Part shown: in pieces, positions 1-12,150 of the stretch
How the letters are laid out: every line of letters starts with the position of its first letter
Numbering within the stretch: position 1 is the first letter of the stretch
NCBI GenBank assembly: GCA_015179025.1
Contig: WHUX01000039.1
Location: forward strand, 1 to 64,000
From: Terfezia claveryi
Taxonomy: Eukaryota; Ascomycota; Pezizomycetes; Pezizales; Pezizaceae
Reading direction: 5' to 3'
Length of the DNA stretch: 64,000 nt
Program-made: the position numbers and the translations under genes
Notes under the pieces: generated by a model
The model's input: the letters and a program-made list of their open reading frames with translations, nothing else
What the model was told of the DNA's origin: nothing
The model's database searches: none

Positions 1-1691
1 GCGGAAATCCGAAAGCCACTACCACTGGATTATGTGTATTACCACCCCATATTATCTACCCGTCCCAGGTAGTGAATTCGATGGAACACCTTGACGCCAC
101 TGTCCCCTCCGTTCCCCCTGTTACCCTTGTTCCTCCGATGTCCTCCGCCAAACCCCTGGATATTAACTTCATCGGAGGAGGGGCTTTCGCTCATCTCACC
201 GAAGGCATAAGCTCAAGGCCTATACCCTCTCAATTTATAAGATTAATTTGGAGATTAATAAGACAAGGTCTAAAGATGAGTGGAAATCCCTGGTCCCAGA
301 TGAATACCACGAGTTTATTGACCTATTTTCGGAAAAAGCAGCGGAGAAGCTGGCCCCCCATCGACCATATAACCACACGATTCTACTAATAGAAGGTAAA
401 ACCCCCCCCTATGGGCCCCTCTATGGAATGTCCCGTGTGGAGTTGGAAGCCTTGAAGAAATACTTGGAAGAAAACCTCAACAAGAGCTTCATTTGCCATA
501 GCTCCTCACCAGCAGGTGCTCCGGTACTGTTTGTGAAGAAATCGGACAGCTCTCTTCGGTTGTGTGTTGATTATCGTGGCCTGAACAAAATAACAGTTAA
601 AAAACAGATACCCTCTACCTCTGATCCAGGAGACATTAGCCAGGCTTTCCAAGGCGAAATGGTTACCAAATTGGACTTGCGAAGGGCGTACAACCTGGTA
701 CAGATCGCTGAAGGGGAGGAGTGGAAAATGGCCTTCTGGACACGTTATGGCCACTTCGAGTACAACGTCATGCCCTTTGGCCTAACCAACGCCCCTGCCT
801 CCTTCCAGCACTTCATCAATGACACCTTACGGGACTTTCTGGATATGTTCTGTAACGGCTTACCTCGACGATATCTTGATTTATTCAGATACTCTAGCAG
901 AGCACAAGATTTATGTCCGGCAGGTATTGGAGAAGCTAGAGCAAGCTGGGTTGTACCTCAAGCCCGAGAAATACGAGTTCCATGTGCAAGAGGTTAAGTA
1001 TCTAGAGTTGATCATCACTACGAAAGATATTAGAATGGACCCTACCAAGGTCACTGCCATTCAAGAATGGGAAATCCCAGCAAATCTAAAGGATGTTCTG
1101 GCCTTCCTGGATTCGCCAACTTTACAGACGGTTCATATTAGAATATTCCAAGATCGTCGCCCCCTTACAGCCCTGACCAAAATAGACCGGCGATTCTACT
1201 GGAGTCCAGAAGCCCAATCCACCTTCCAGAACCTCAAGGAAGCCTTCTGCTCAGCACCCATACTGGCTCACTTTGATCCCGATAGCGAGTGTATCGTAGA
1301 AACGGATGCCTCCGACTATGTCTTCGCCGGAATCCTGTTCCAGCACGTCAATGGAGTTCTCCACCCAGTAGCCTATTTCTCCAAAAAGCACTCCCCGGTG
1401 GAGTGTAATTACGAGATCTTTGATAAGAAATTAATGGCTATTGTTCGAGCTTTTGAGGAATAGAGGCCTCACCTAGAGTCAGCCAAGGAAATCATCGAGG
1501 TGCTATCAGATCATAAGAATCTTGAGTACTTCACCACCACTAAGCTGCTGAACCGACGGCAGGCTAGGTGGTCAAAGTTGTTATCTCGATTCAACTTCAA
1601 GATCAAGTATCGGCCTGGAAAAGCTGGGGGTAAGCTAGATGCACTGACTAGGAGATCAGAAGATCTCCCTAAAGGGGGGATGAAAGGCTGA
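1..1691 (+). pseudogene. gypsy A pol: protease tail, reverse transcriptase, RNase H (broken)
   Basis: The reading matches gypsy pol. Protease-linker remnants lie at 1-240, the RT N-terminal region at about 250-600 (VDYRGLNKITV), the conserved block [17 protein letters not shown] at about 770-820, the catalytic YLDD at about 861-872, and RNase H with METDASDY-like and YFSKKHSP motifs at about 1290-1470. RNase H ends with the usual [15 protein letters not shown] segment near 1610-1650. Lesions are a frameshift near 610-640 after KKQIPSTS, another near 850 before YLDD, and a TAG near 1460. The N-terminal half is read in one frame and the YLDD half in another, so no single protein can be made. 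Identity is firm from colinearity with the copies at 48049-49455 and 20516-21459; a functional product is not supported. Confidence 0.92.
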
Positions 1692-1705
1692 GGTACCAGA
1701 ATCAG

Positions 1706-2766
1706 GTGGTACTGAAACCAGAAAATCTCGACCTAGCGGCCAATAGCCTTGCTGTTGCTAACGCTGATGCTGATGCTAAAGCTGAAGCGAACTCCAGAGC
1801 AGATCTCCTTCTGCAGATACAACGGGCATATGCGGAGGACGACCTGGTTAAGGATATAATCGCCGCAGTGGAGTCTGGACAGCGCCGTCACACTAAGATT
1901 TCCCTAGCCGAATGCACTACTCAGGACGGCCTCCTATACCACCTAGATCGGCTCTATATACCTGAAGGGGAGCTGCAGATGCAGCTGATTAAGGAACACC
2001 ATGATACCCTGACTGCGGGTCATCCTGGAGTAGCTAAAACATTGGAGCTGCTAGCTAGGCAATATATGTGGATTGACCAACGGAAGGAGGTGGAGCGGTA
2101 CATACGGAACTGCCATGTTTACAAGCGTGCTAAGCCTACCCGTCATGCTCCTTATGGGACCCTGAAGCCTCTGGAGATCCCAGACCAGCCTTTGCAACAC
2201 CTAACCATAGACTTTGTGACTGGGTTGCTGGAGGATTTGTGGTTTAATGCTATTCTTATGGTAGTAGACCGATTGACCAAAATGAGGCATGTTATACCTT
2301 GCCATGATACCTGTTCTGCCCGGGACCTCGCCGGCCTCTACCTCAACCATGTATTCCACTACCATGGTCTCCCCAAGTCAGTCGTCTCGGACCGCAGCCT
2401 CCAATTCGTCTTGGACTTCTAGAAGGTATTCTGCGAGCTTCTGGGAATCAACGTACACCTCTCCACGGCGTATCACCCCCAAACAGATGGTCAGTCCGAG
2501 CAAATGAATGCAATCATAGAGCAGTACCTGAGAGCATACGTCAATTACTAGCAAAACAACTGGGTTTCACTGCTGGTAACCTATGAGTTTGCTACTAACA
2601 ACCATTTCTCGGAGTCTCTAAAAACCTCCCCGTTCCTAGCCAATTATGCCTGGCACCCTTATTTCATGGACTCTCTAGCACCTCTGCACAAGACTAGGGA
2701 GAACACCTCAGCTAAGGAGTTCGCCACGGAGATTGCTGAGTTGCACTCCACCCTAAGAGCCAAACT
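1706..2766 (+). pseudogene. gypsy A integrase, N-terminal and core part (broken)
   Basis: The frame opens with an Ala/Asp-rich linker, then the HHCC-like zinc region (HHDTLTAGHPGVAKTLELL, then a CHVYKRAK block in which the second Cys is Tyr), then the DDE core with DFVTGLLED, SDRSLQF and [12 protein letters not shown]. Stops interrupt the same frame: TAG at 2420-2422 where element D has Trp (TGG), and a TAG near 2549 where D has Gln. Both are explained by single G to A or C to T changes. The frame runs to 2766 and continues in register at 19246 once element B and one target copy are removed, with only a TAA a few codons further on. This is strong evidence that B entered an already existing A copy. 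Confidence 0.9.
2762..2766. repeat. target-site duplication AAACT (left copy) of element B
   Basis: AAACT stands directly before the TGTAA start of the B 5' LTR and again directly after the TTACA end of the B 3' LTR (19241-19245). Five base pairs is the usual duplication size for gypsy integrases. Confidence 0.95.
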
Positions 2767-3394
2767 TGTAAGGAAGTGGCTTACTCATACCCTATGACTA
2801 ACCCTCTCCCTCACAAATGTATTTCTTATGTATTTTCTTACTCAGCAAGTATCTCAAAACACACAACATTCTGTGTGCTGTCTGCCTTGCTAATATTTCA
2901 CATGCTTTCACATGTTATCACATACTTTCACATGCTTTCACATGTATAAGTCTAAGTTAAGACTTAACCTATTTTGTACTAGATAGTATTTGGAAGTACT
3001 ATCTAGAGGATCAGATAATGCTGATCTTTATCACATGTAAGGGTCAGATGATGGTGCACTGCCTCAGCACTGCCCTAGCACTGCCCCGTTGGAAACATAT
3101 ATAGTCCCCTGAATTTCCCTTCAGTTAGACAGATAGTTAGAACTCAGAATATAGTTAGAGTACAATCAATATAGAAGTTCCACTGGTTAATTTCTAAGTG
3201 CCTTTGGCACTCCTATACTACTTTACATATTACAGTAATCTTATGCTACTGGTAATAACTTTAATAGTAAGAATAAACAATATACTATTAGTAATCTAAT
3301 TTGTAGTATACATTACTAGCCTGAGATTATCTGATTAGATAAGATCCTTATCTTATCTAATCTGATCTTCCAGTCCCCCATACAACACTTTACA
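2767..3394 (+). repeat. 5' LTR of gypsy element B
   Basis: 628 bp, starting TGTAAGGAAGTGGC and ending CAACACTTTACA. The pair differs from the 3' LTR by about 19 substitutions that I could read, all but one transitions, and by a 20-bp difference in copy number of a TTTCACATGC-type short repeat. A TATA-like box (TATATA, 3098-3103) suggests the U3/R promoter. Confidence 0.96.
3098..3103 (+). promoter_or_regulatory. TATA-like box in B 5' LTR
   Basis: TATATA inside GGAAACATATATAGTCCC, about 300 bp from the LTR end; conserved in the 3' LTR copy near 18949. Its role as the pol II promoter of the element is inferred from position. Confidence 0.4.
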
Positions 3395-4339
3395 TTTTTT
3401 TAACCTAAGAACTTGATTCTTACCTAACTAGGAAGGCCTGATCAACCTTACCTAATCAACAAAGTTTCTACCAACAAGAGTAGAAACTAAAGCCAGTATA
3501 AGCCTACAGCACAAAGCATAGTAGCACCAAAGTCTGACAGTCAGCAGTAAGACTATCTTCCAAATAGCAACAGTAAGACTATTTAACAAATAGCAACCAG
3601 CAAAAGCCTACAAGAAGTAGCACAATCCTGAAACTGGCTAGCAGGAAAAGAGCAATAGGAGTAAGTTGGAATCATTTAAGGAAAAATACAAGTAGGAAGC
3701 TTGGGAAACCCTCAAAAGAATTGTCCTTTACTCAAGACAAAGCAAAAAGAATAGCAAGAGACTATTTTAGAAAGCTCCAACAGAAAGAGAAGGCTAAAAA
3801 ATCAATTAAGAAAGCAGAAAAGTCAAAAACCTTAATTGAAATAGAAAAGGTAGCAAAAGGAAATAAAACTACCTAATTTGGAAACTCTAAGACCTGGAAA
3901 CTGCCTCAGAAGTCCAATAAGGGTGTGGATTATAGGAACAAGTCCTATTAACATCCAAACTCCAGAGAGTATCCCAGCCCCACTCTCTACCTAGCCTAAA
4001 GAAAAATTGGGAATTCTCCCAGTAAGCAGAATAAGGAAAGTTTCTGTACCTCTCCCTCTAAAAAGAACACAAGTACCTAGCAGTCCAACCTCTATCCTTC
4101 CACTCAACTTTCTTCCCAGCATTTATAGGAAACCCTGCTCCACAACAATCTCATCAACAAAAGTAACCCTTTTACCCTTCAACCTCCTCTCTCCCTTACC
4201 ATAATCAACCTTGGTATCAGAAGCAACAGAAAGAGGATAAGAAGGAAGTTGATAAGAAGTAGATCCTTCCTCATCAGGATCCACCTTAAAGAAAGCAGGA
4301 ATAGAAGAAACAGAGTCCAAGGAATCAGTAGTATAATAT
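3395..4339 (+). other. B untranslated leader / degenerate gag start
   Basis: No convincing primer-binding site was found next to the LTR (sequence begins with a T run, then AACCTAAGAACTTG). The stretch 3660-3880 is rich in Lys codons (a KKAEKSK-like reading) and may be the decayed beginning of gag. No open frame of useful length. Confidence 0.5.
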
Positions 4340-6219
4340 TTGATAGACATGGAGACTCCTAAACAAAAAAGTACTAGTGTAATGGAAGGAGGAGGAAGAG
4401 CTAGGAAAGGCAGGAGAAAGGCAATGACAAGTGAGGAGCTAGAAGCACTCAAGGCCAAGTTAGTCAATACCCCTAAAAAGAAAGTTCCAACTGGGAAAAA
4501 TATCCCAGAAAAAGAAGTGGAAACAAGGGAAATAGTCATTGGGCCTAATTCATCAATGCCTGAAGTGAGGATATAACACCTCCTGCAACAAAAGCCTTTT
4601 GGGAAAAAAATGAATCATTATGGTACTAAAGGATATCACAGGTATTTATATACCTAACAATAAATAACATGTTATCAAAAAGAAAAAAGGAACTATTGGC
4701 TGAAGTAGTAGAAAAGTTCATGATTTTTCAATAGAAAGACCAATTTGACAAGTCAGTCAAATGGACTTTCAACTCTTATCTACTTCAAAAGCAGTATGGC
4801 CTTACCCAACCTATAATCCATATAAAGGAGTTCTATGGCTAGCATTAAACTGGCCTTTCCTGACACAGTACATGCTTATGGGTAACCTGTATGATCTGGG
4901 AAACCCCAGAATAGTGCCTCCAATAACAGAACCTGTAGAAACCTATGAGGAAATAGGGGAAGAAACTGTTTGGAGCTGGAAGCAAGAGTAAGGAGAAAAG
5001 TGTGCAGTATGAAGAAGAGGATGATGGAGATTATGAAACAGATATAGAAGAAATATCTGAGAAAGACATGCCACCACCACCTAAAGATAAGAAAAAGCCA
5101 ACACATACCAAAAAGAGTAAGACTCCTAATAAGAAGACTAGAAGGAGTTCTACTGGTATGGCTGGAGGTGGCAGTGAGGACCCAGGATCTGGATCTGAGG
5201 GTGATGAGTCAGACAATGGCTCTGATAATGACAGGAAGAAAAGGTCAACTAGGGAGCCTAGCCCTCACCACTTGGAATGGTCTAAAAAGACTAGTCAAAT
5301 GATACCAACACAACAAGTCAGCAAATCCCTTGTCAAGAAGGCAAACAAACTTGCAAAAATTCCCAATCCCCCAATGATTGATGGAGTATCAGAGAAATAG
5401 AGGGATCAAACTACCTTTGATAATTATGTGTAACAATTGCAGAAGTGGGTAGAAATATCAAGGGATAGATATAGCAAGTTGGGAAAGTCTGGATAGAGCA
5501 AGTTTTATGTTTGAGAAGAGTGCTCAGACTTGGTATAACCAGTACTGCTCTGAAAAGGAAGAAGTTAAGGACAGGAATTTCCATGAATTTATGTTAAAAC
5601 TGAGAGGTAAACTCATCTCTACAGTGGCACCTGAAGTTCTATGGAAACAATACCTATCACACCATTAGAGACCAGATGTTACTGTCATGCAGTATGCACA
5701 GAACCTGAAAGAGTTCAAAATTAAGTGCAAGGATCTAAATGGTAAAGACATGATAAGTGATCATGCACTAAAAATGAAACTAGTAGATGGACTAGTACCC
5801 TGCTTAGGGCTAAAGTCAAAGGACTGATATCATATGAATCAACCTTTGAGGAAATATTGAATAAGATTGCAGTCCAGGAGGATGTACTAAAACAGGAAAC
5901 TAAATCCTTACAGCAGCACCAAAAGAAGGCTGATAAGCAATGGGGTCCTGGTAAACCTATAGAATAGACTAAGTCTGAATTCAAATTGCCTGAAAAGGTG
6001 GCCAGGAATGCAGCTAAAGTTGCTGGCAAGAAGGGTGGATCAGGAGGACTCTATGGCAACTTCCCTAATACTAGAAAGGATAAAACTAAGTATACACCTT
6101 ATGTAGAACAGGAGAAGAAAAGAAAAGAAGCTGCAAGGACAGGGTCCTGTTATCACTATGGGAAAACAGGTCATACTTCCAGGGATTGCCCTAATAGGAA
6201 GGTGTCTTCAGCTTACTAA
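4340..6219 (+). pseudogene. gypsy B gag with CCHC zinc knuckle (broken)
   Basis: The region is a chain of gag-like fragments separated by stops. A basic N-terminal piece spans 4340-4576 (METPKQKST...). An acidic then Lys/Ser-rich segment spans 5002-5400 (EEEDDGDYETDIEE, then KKPTHTKKSKTPNKK). Decayed capsid-like sequence fills 5400-5980 with many stops. A final ORF at 5986-6219 ends in one zinc knuckle, CYHYGKTGHTSRDC (C-X2-C-X4-H-X4-C) near 6147-6190. The knuckle followed by protease and RT makes the gag assignment sound; the capsid part is assigned by position only. It would package element RNA in virus-like particles, but no intact protein remains. Confidence 0.82.
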
Positions 6220-6385
6220 TATATGGGTCTAGACCAGGAGTCAGAAGATTCCCACCTTACAAGCCTTTAGGCTAGTCCTACATGGCCCCACATAAGGTAA
6301 AAACAGCCTATCAGGAAATGATGTTAAACAACAGAGTCAGCTGCACTTCAGGTTATGAGAAACCAAATGATACAAGAAGTTCTTA

Positions 6386-6760
6386 GTGCCAGAAAGTCAT
6401 AGAACTTCTAATGCAGCTGAAATTAAAATTAATGGGCATATTGCTTATGTACTATTTGACCCATGTACATCAGGAGGAGACCTGATATCAGCAAATTACT
6501 GCCAGTTGTTTAATATACCCTTGAAAGAGATCAGCAAGAAACCTCTGGAAACTGCAATTAAAGGTAGCAGATCTCAAATGACAAATACAGCAACAGTCAC
6601 AGTAAATCTATCAGGATACCAAGAAACTAGGACATTCTATGTGGCCAACCTGAAGGACTGGGATGTTATATTTGGTGAACCTGCTCTGAAGGATTATAAA
6701 GCAATTATGAATGTCAAAGATAATGCAATACTATACAACCTACAGGCAGGACAAGATTGA
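6386..6760 (+). pseudogene. gypsy B aspartic protease domain
   Basis: A 124-residue frame with a retropepsin-like layout: KINGHIAYVLFDPCTSGGDLIS carries the catalytic Asp in a changed setting (D-P-C-T-S-G rather than D-S/T-G), and the later VIFGEPALKDYKA resembles the ILG-xPWL block of gypsy proteases. It lies between the gag knuckle and RT as expected. It would process the polyprotein. The altered active-site triad and the lack of a continuous frame on either side suggest it is inactive here. Confidence 0.75.
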
Positions 6761-7049
6761 TATTAATATGCTCAAAACAAGGATACACTTGGAAAGTACA
6801 ACTGCAGCAATGAATATAGGTAGGACAGAAGAGATTGGTTCAAAAGGATGATCCAATAGCTATTGTGACTGAAGTTGGAGGTAGATTAATACACACCCAA
6901 AACCAACTACAGTAATATCTTGGATACAGGATGATCTGTCAGAAGACCTAGAGGAAGACCAGGATGGTTACAAGAGTGGTTTGACTCATCAGATTGGTCA
7001 GAGCTAGAAGATAATGGAAGCTCTCCAGTCATTACAAATGCAGTTAATC

Positions 7050-8445
7050 TGGAAGAAGTGGAGTTTAATATATTTGAAGAATTCCCTGAATTATTCCCAG
7101 AAGAAAGCCAACTGCATTACCACCAATCAGAGAACCTTATGACATCATGCAACATAAAATTATAGTTCCTGATGGTGCAACCTGGGAACCTGCATACTAT
7201 ACAAACTATACAAGGTTTCTGGATCAAGTGACTGAGAAAATGAGGACAGAGCTAGAATCTGGAAGAATAGTGCCATCTAGCTCACTCAACAGTATCCTTA
7301 TGTTTACACAGCCAAAAAGGGATTTAGATAAGAATGGCAAACAACAGGCCAGATTCTTATTGCACTGTGTACCTAGAAACAAACTAGTATAAAAGGATAA
7401 AACACCCATGCCAAATATCAAAGCAATACTGGATTGGATAGCTAGCAAGGAATATATTTCAGCAGCTGATCTAGTAGATGGCTATCACAATATTAGGCAT
7501 GCACATGAATCAGTAAAACATAGTACCTTTACAAATCATCTAGGGAAATTTGACTCATTGGTCATGCAGTAGGGTGATTACAATGCACCTGCAACCATGA
7601 TGAGGGCTATGAACTGGTTACTAAGAGATTATATTGGAAAGACTGTCATGGTTTATTTAGATGACATTCTGATTGGCACAAATACCCTGGAGGAACATAA
7701 GGAAGTGTTGAGAGGGATCTGCAGGATATTGGCTAAGGAAAAGTTTTTCTTCAACAAAAAGAAATGCCAAATCCTTACCCCAAGGCTGAAAGTACTGGGA
7801 TTCATTATTACCAAACAAGGGCTAGAAATGGATCCAGAAAAAATTAACTCAATAGCAAATTACCCAATCCCTGACTCAAAAAAGAAATTACAAAAGTTTC
7901 TAGGGATGGTTAATTACTTGAGAAGGTTTTGTCTAGAATTGGGAGCTGTAGCCAAACCACTATCAGAATTACAAGGATCAACAAAGAAGCACATGTGGAC
8001 TCCTTTGCATAATGAGTCATTTAAAAAGATTAAGGAGCTGATAATGAGCAATAAAGTGCTCAAGCTAATTAATCATAACTCAGGCCTTCCAATCTATTTA
8101 ATTACTGATGCCAATAATACAGGAATTTCAGGATGGATTGGCCAAATGGAGAATGGTGTTATCAGGCCAGCAGAGTTTCACTCTAGGAAATTGAATGATA
8201 GACAAATGAATTACACAACAACTGATAAGGAATTATTAGCAATTGTTGACTCACTGAGGTATTTCAGGCCTGAGCTACAGGGTCACAAAGTGATCATCCA
8301 AATAGATCACAAACCCTTGGTCACATTTATGGATAGTATCCCTGAAAGTCAGATGAAGAGAAGGTGGCAAGAGACTATGAGTCAGTTTGACCTAACCCTA
8401 GAATACATTTAGGGCAAGGACAACCACATAGCAGATGTACTGTCC
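7050..8445 (+). pseudogene. gypsy B reverse transcriptase and RNase H (stops)
   Basis: One frame carries RT and RNase H, interrupted by stops near 7390 (TAA), 7570 (TAG) and 8410 (TAG). RT motifs: ALPPIREPYDI at the start (about 7115), an SAADLVDGYHNI block with the first catalytic Asp near 7465, and YLDDILIGTNTLEEHKE with the catalytic pair near 7655. The thumb shows FLGMVNYLRRF near 7900. RNase H shows LITDANNTGISGW, the FHSRKLNDRQMNYTTTDKELLAIV block and GKDNHIADVLSR at 8413-8448. The long uninterrupted piece is 7597-8412. Sequence is clearly more diverged from A, D and F than those are from each other. Confidence 0.93.
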
Positions 8446-9107
8446 AGAGGAGTATATAGTCCCTCTGGAATCTCCTCTACTGGACAGTCTTCTCACCACA
8501 CAACTGCCTTACTACAACATCCAGTAGTAACCAACCACCTCTCTGTCCCTATACAAACTTTCAAGAAAACTCCCCCACCACATTCTCCACCAGCCACCAT
8601 GCCTTTCCCAACCAGCTCAGGATCAGAGGAGCCACTGGGAGACCAGTGTCTCTACCAATCCTTGGGAGACAATCTCCCAACACCATCCAAAGGAGAAGGA
8701 GACTCCCTCCTCTCCAAATCACTACTAGCAACCTCCCACCAAGATAGGTGCAGGAGGTTGATCCCACTAGGCCTGTCTGGCATGACAGAGAAGGCCTGAA
8801 TGCAGTCTTTGAGGCTGAAAGGTACCAACCAACAGTTGAAGATAACCCTGAACCTGATGAATCTAATACACCACAAAGAAATTTCAGGCTCAGGCAGCTC
8901 CAGCAGGAGCCAGCAGCAGTACTAACTACTGCCACCACTACCAGGGCCCAGGCCCAACAGCAACAACAAGAGGAAGAGAGAGGAAGTACCTCCTCTCCCT
9001 CTACCCTTGCTGCCTCTGAGGCAGAGGACCCACAGGAAGGGACCCTGGGGATCAATCCTCTGACTCAGGTGAACCTGAGGAATGGGAAAGGTCCAGGAAA
9101 CTCATGA
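8413..9107 (+). pseudogene. gypsy B pol spacer: Pro/Ser and Gln-rich linker
   Basis: After the RNase H stop the same frame runs open to 8799 as a low-complexity Pro/Ser/His-rich segment. A shifted frame then runs 8748-9107 with a Gln/Glu-rich stretch (AQAQQQQQEEERG near 8950-8985) and an acidic end. No catalytic motif. It lies where gypsy elements carry the link between RNase H and integrase, but it is longer than usual. Confidence 0.6.
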
Positions 9108-10189
9108 CTACAGAACAGATGGAACAGTCCTTGAGAAGGGCTGACAGGGGTTCTGTGGTTGTGAGAAACCTTCAGGAGTGGAACCCTACTCTTGAAGGTA
9201 CCTTAAAGAGAAGGGCTGTCTCACCTAAGTGTAAGGATGAGGCAGACAACAAGAAGGTGCACTTTCAGCCTCCTCCTCCTCCAGGAGCCTCACCTGCATC
9301 CTCTATCAGCACCCTTCCTGACATCTTCCCTGAGGATCCAATCCTCCCATCCTCCTCCAACAAAGCTCATGACAAAGAGTTTTGTTCCCAATGTGGTAGA
9401 GTGGGCCACAAAACTTCCAAATGCAACAACACAGAGCCTGGTATTAACCTCTGTGACAATTGTTGGGCAATAGGACACTTCAAGGAGGATTGCCCCAAAA
9501 GGACTAAGTTTCCTCCTCCCAGATGCACCAATTGCATGGAAACAACTCACCTCAGCAACAAATGCCCCCTTGACAACAAACTCTATCCACTGCAACATCC
9601 ACTGCCAGCAGAAACCATCAGGAAATGCATCATATGCAACCAAGATGGTCACTGGTCCTATCTATACCCAAATCTTCCAAAAGTCACTACCACAGGAGGA
9701 AAATTGATACCAAGATGCAAGTATTGTCTTGGCTACCATAACCTGAACAAAAACTTTGTCAGCTCCTGTGACACTAGGAAAAACAATCTGAAGGCCCTCA
9801 ATAAGCCCTTCTACAACAGTGACTACCTGAAAAAGACACTAGGAGTCCAGGAAGAAGATGAAAAGAGCATGGAACCAGATTTGGTAATTGCTGAGTGGAT
9901 AAGAGATCATGAGTTGGAATGGCATTATAGAGAAGAGCTGGAAAAAGATACAGTGTTTGGACCATTGTACTTAAGGGTTAAGAAAGGAGAGCAAGTACCT
10001 ACAGTAAAGGTACAGGATGGGTTTATGTACCTCTTGAAGAATTTTGCTTGGAGGATAGTCATTCCCAAGGGACTACAAGTTAAAGGTAACCCTGCCTCTG
10101 AAGTCCTTATCCAACAAGCACATGTCACTACTGGACATGGAGGCCTTGCAAAAGCAGCAGAAGAGCTTACCAATAACTTCATAAATGAA
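9104..10189 (+). pseudogene. gypsy B zinc-knuckle array and integrase N-terminus
   Basis: A long open frame with an unusual layout. Residues about 88-215 hold five knuckle-like units in tandem: CSQCGRVGHKTSKC, CDNCWAIGHFKEDC, CTNCMETTHLSNKC, a degenerate CIICNQDGHWSYLY, and CKYCLGYHNLNKNFVSSC. The later part is a normal integrase entry: VKVQDGFMYLL, VIPKGLQ, then the HHCC zinc-region start HVTTGHGGLAKAAEEL. It breaks off after NNFI, where palindromic element C is inserted, and the rest of the integrase resumes near 16975. CCHC knuckles bind nucleic acid and normally sit in gag; five of them between RNase H and integrase is odd. Confidence 0.85.
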
Positions 10190-10814
10190 TATAGTTTGCC
10201 TTTATAGCATCTGACACCTTCGGTGCTACTAATGACAAACTGCCAGTTACCGGCATGCTCCGCTGTTTCTCTGTCTCCCCGACACCGGCTCTTCACAGGC
10301 TGCCTGCTGACGCTGGCACCACATGGTCCTCCTCCTGACCCTGACGTTCCTGCACAATCATCAGGAACTAGCTCTGACGCTATGTCTTAGGAGGTACCGC
10401 TCTGGCGCCGTGTTTTCTGAAGTGCCGCTTTGATACGTGTCTTTAACATCGACGCCCTAGTACAACTACCTGATAGGCAAACCACTTTGTGCGCTCAGAG
10501 CATGGAGGTGATAGCAGCTATACATTGCAAGAACTATATACGTTTGAATTTCTATATACATAGCTAAGCTATAGATGCACTTCCAACGAACCATTCTCTT
10601 ATGCATCCCACTTGAACTCATCCTGCGCATATGCCTCCAAAAATCCTAGCGGTTCCCTGATCTAAGCCGTCTGCAAAGTCGTTATCGCTGTGCTTTGATC
10701 TAATAATATCCATATAGCTATTAACAACAGAACGCTGATATCGCGAGACTGCACATACCTAGAGCTACCTAATTGCTGGCTGATGTAGTCATCCACTGCC
10801 ATGAGCAACGCCTA

Positions 10815-11460
10815 TTACTAGAGCAATTAGCTATGCATTCCCATAAAGTCCATGGATTTGCTGGCGAGTTCAGGTACCTAGGTATATCTGCGCATATAGA
10901 TGGGGAATATCTCAGAAGTGCACTTAGGGAGTCCTAAGAGCAATTAGTTATGCCTTCACATACAGTCCGCTGGTTTTCTGGCGAGTTCACGTACCTGGCT
11001 ATGCCTGTGTCTGCCCATATAGATTGGGGATATATCGGAACTGCACTGGCGGAGTCCTAAGAGCAATTAGCTATACATTCACATAGAGTCCGCTGGTTTT
11101 CTGGCCAGTTCACGTACCTAACTATGCCTGTGTCTGTGCATAGAGATTGGGGATATATTGGAACTGCACTGGCGGAGTCCTAAGAGCAATTAGCTATACA
11201 TTCACATAGAGTCTGCTAGTTTTCTAGCGAGTTCACGTACCTAGCTATGCCTTACACTGGGGGAGTCCTAAGAGGAATTAGACATACATTCACATAGAGT
11301 CCACTGGAATTCTAGCGAGTTCACATACCTAGCTATGCCTGTGTCTGCGCATATAGATTAGGGATATATCGGAACTGCACTGGCGGAGTCCTAAGAGCAA
11401 TTAGCTATACATTCACATAGAGTCTGCTGGTTTTCTGGCGAGTTCACGTACCTAGCTAGC
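10815..11460 (+). repeat. about 123-bp tandem repeats, left arm of C
   Basis: Units begin CTAAGAGCAATTAG near 10933, 11056, 11180, 11268 and 11391, with a diverged unit at about 10818; one unit is shortened to about 88 bp. Each contains TGGTTTTCTGGCGAGTTCAC and a GGGGATATATCGGAAC segment. Confidence 0.88.
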
Positions 11461-11779
11461 TATGTCTCCGCATATAGATGGGGGATATCTCGAGAGTGTA
11501 CTGGGGGAGTTCTAACCTCAGCTTGACCTGCCGCCGACTGGCTGGTTGAGTTACCTGTGCAAAGAGGGGGCACACGTGCTCTCGCGTTATGTTCGTTCAC
11601 GCATGCCTGGAAATATGTCTCAGTTGAAGCGGCCGACAAATATGTGTGATTAGCAGGAAGGCAGATTGGCGCACGCTGGTGTGACAGATCAGCACATGCA
11701 TGTTTCAGGCTACATATGCCTGCCAGCCATGAGATTACCGAATCGGGTAATAGGTATGGAAGAGGAGCCCTTATGGCAG

Positions 11780-12150
11780 GCTTGTAAATATGGACTTGTT
11801 TATGCGAGAAACTCATACTTTTCGAGGCTTCTAGATATATATGCGAGAAACTCGTGCTTTTGTGACTTATATATATATATATGCGAGAAACTCGTGCTTT
11901 TGTAACTTATATATATATATACGAGAAACTCGTGCTCTTGAGGCTTATTAGTATATATGCAGGAAACTTGTGCTTTGGAGATATATATATATATATATGA
12001 GAAACTCGTGCTTTTTGAGGCTTATATATAGATATGCAAGAAACTTATGCTTTTCGAGACTTATATATATATATGCAGGAAACTCATGCTTTGGAGATAT
12101 ATATATATATATATGCAAGAAACTCGTGCTTTTGTGACTTATATATATAT
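11780..12150 (+). repeat. AT-rich tandem repeats, left arm of C (outer part)
   Basis: Repeats of the type ATATATGCGAGAAACTCGTGC followed by TTTTGTGACTT or TTTGGAGATAT spacers, separated by TA runs. The same array continues at 14067-14440 after the inserted element H and appears inverted at 14445-15065. Confidence 0.9.

Larger units (their letters stand above)
1..2766 (+). mobile_element. Ty3/gypsy element A, left part (starts before window)
   Basis: This is the upstream piece of a chromodomain gypsy element. Translation gives, in order, the end of the protease/linker region, reverse transcriptase, RNase H and most of the integrase, all colinear with element D (46243-51988). The element is cut at 2766 by insertion of element B and resumes at 19241-19246 with the rest of the integrase, chromodomain and 3' LTR (to 20515). 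Its 5' LTR, gag and protease core lie left of the window. Several frameshifts and stops make this copy inactive. Confidence 0.93.
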
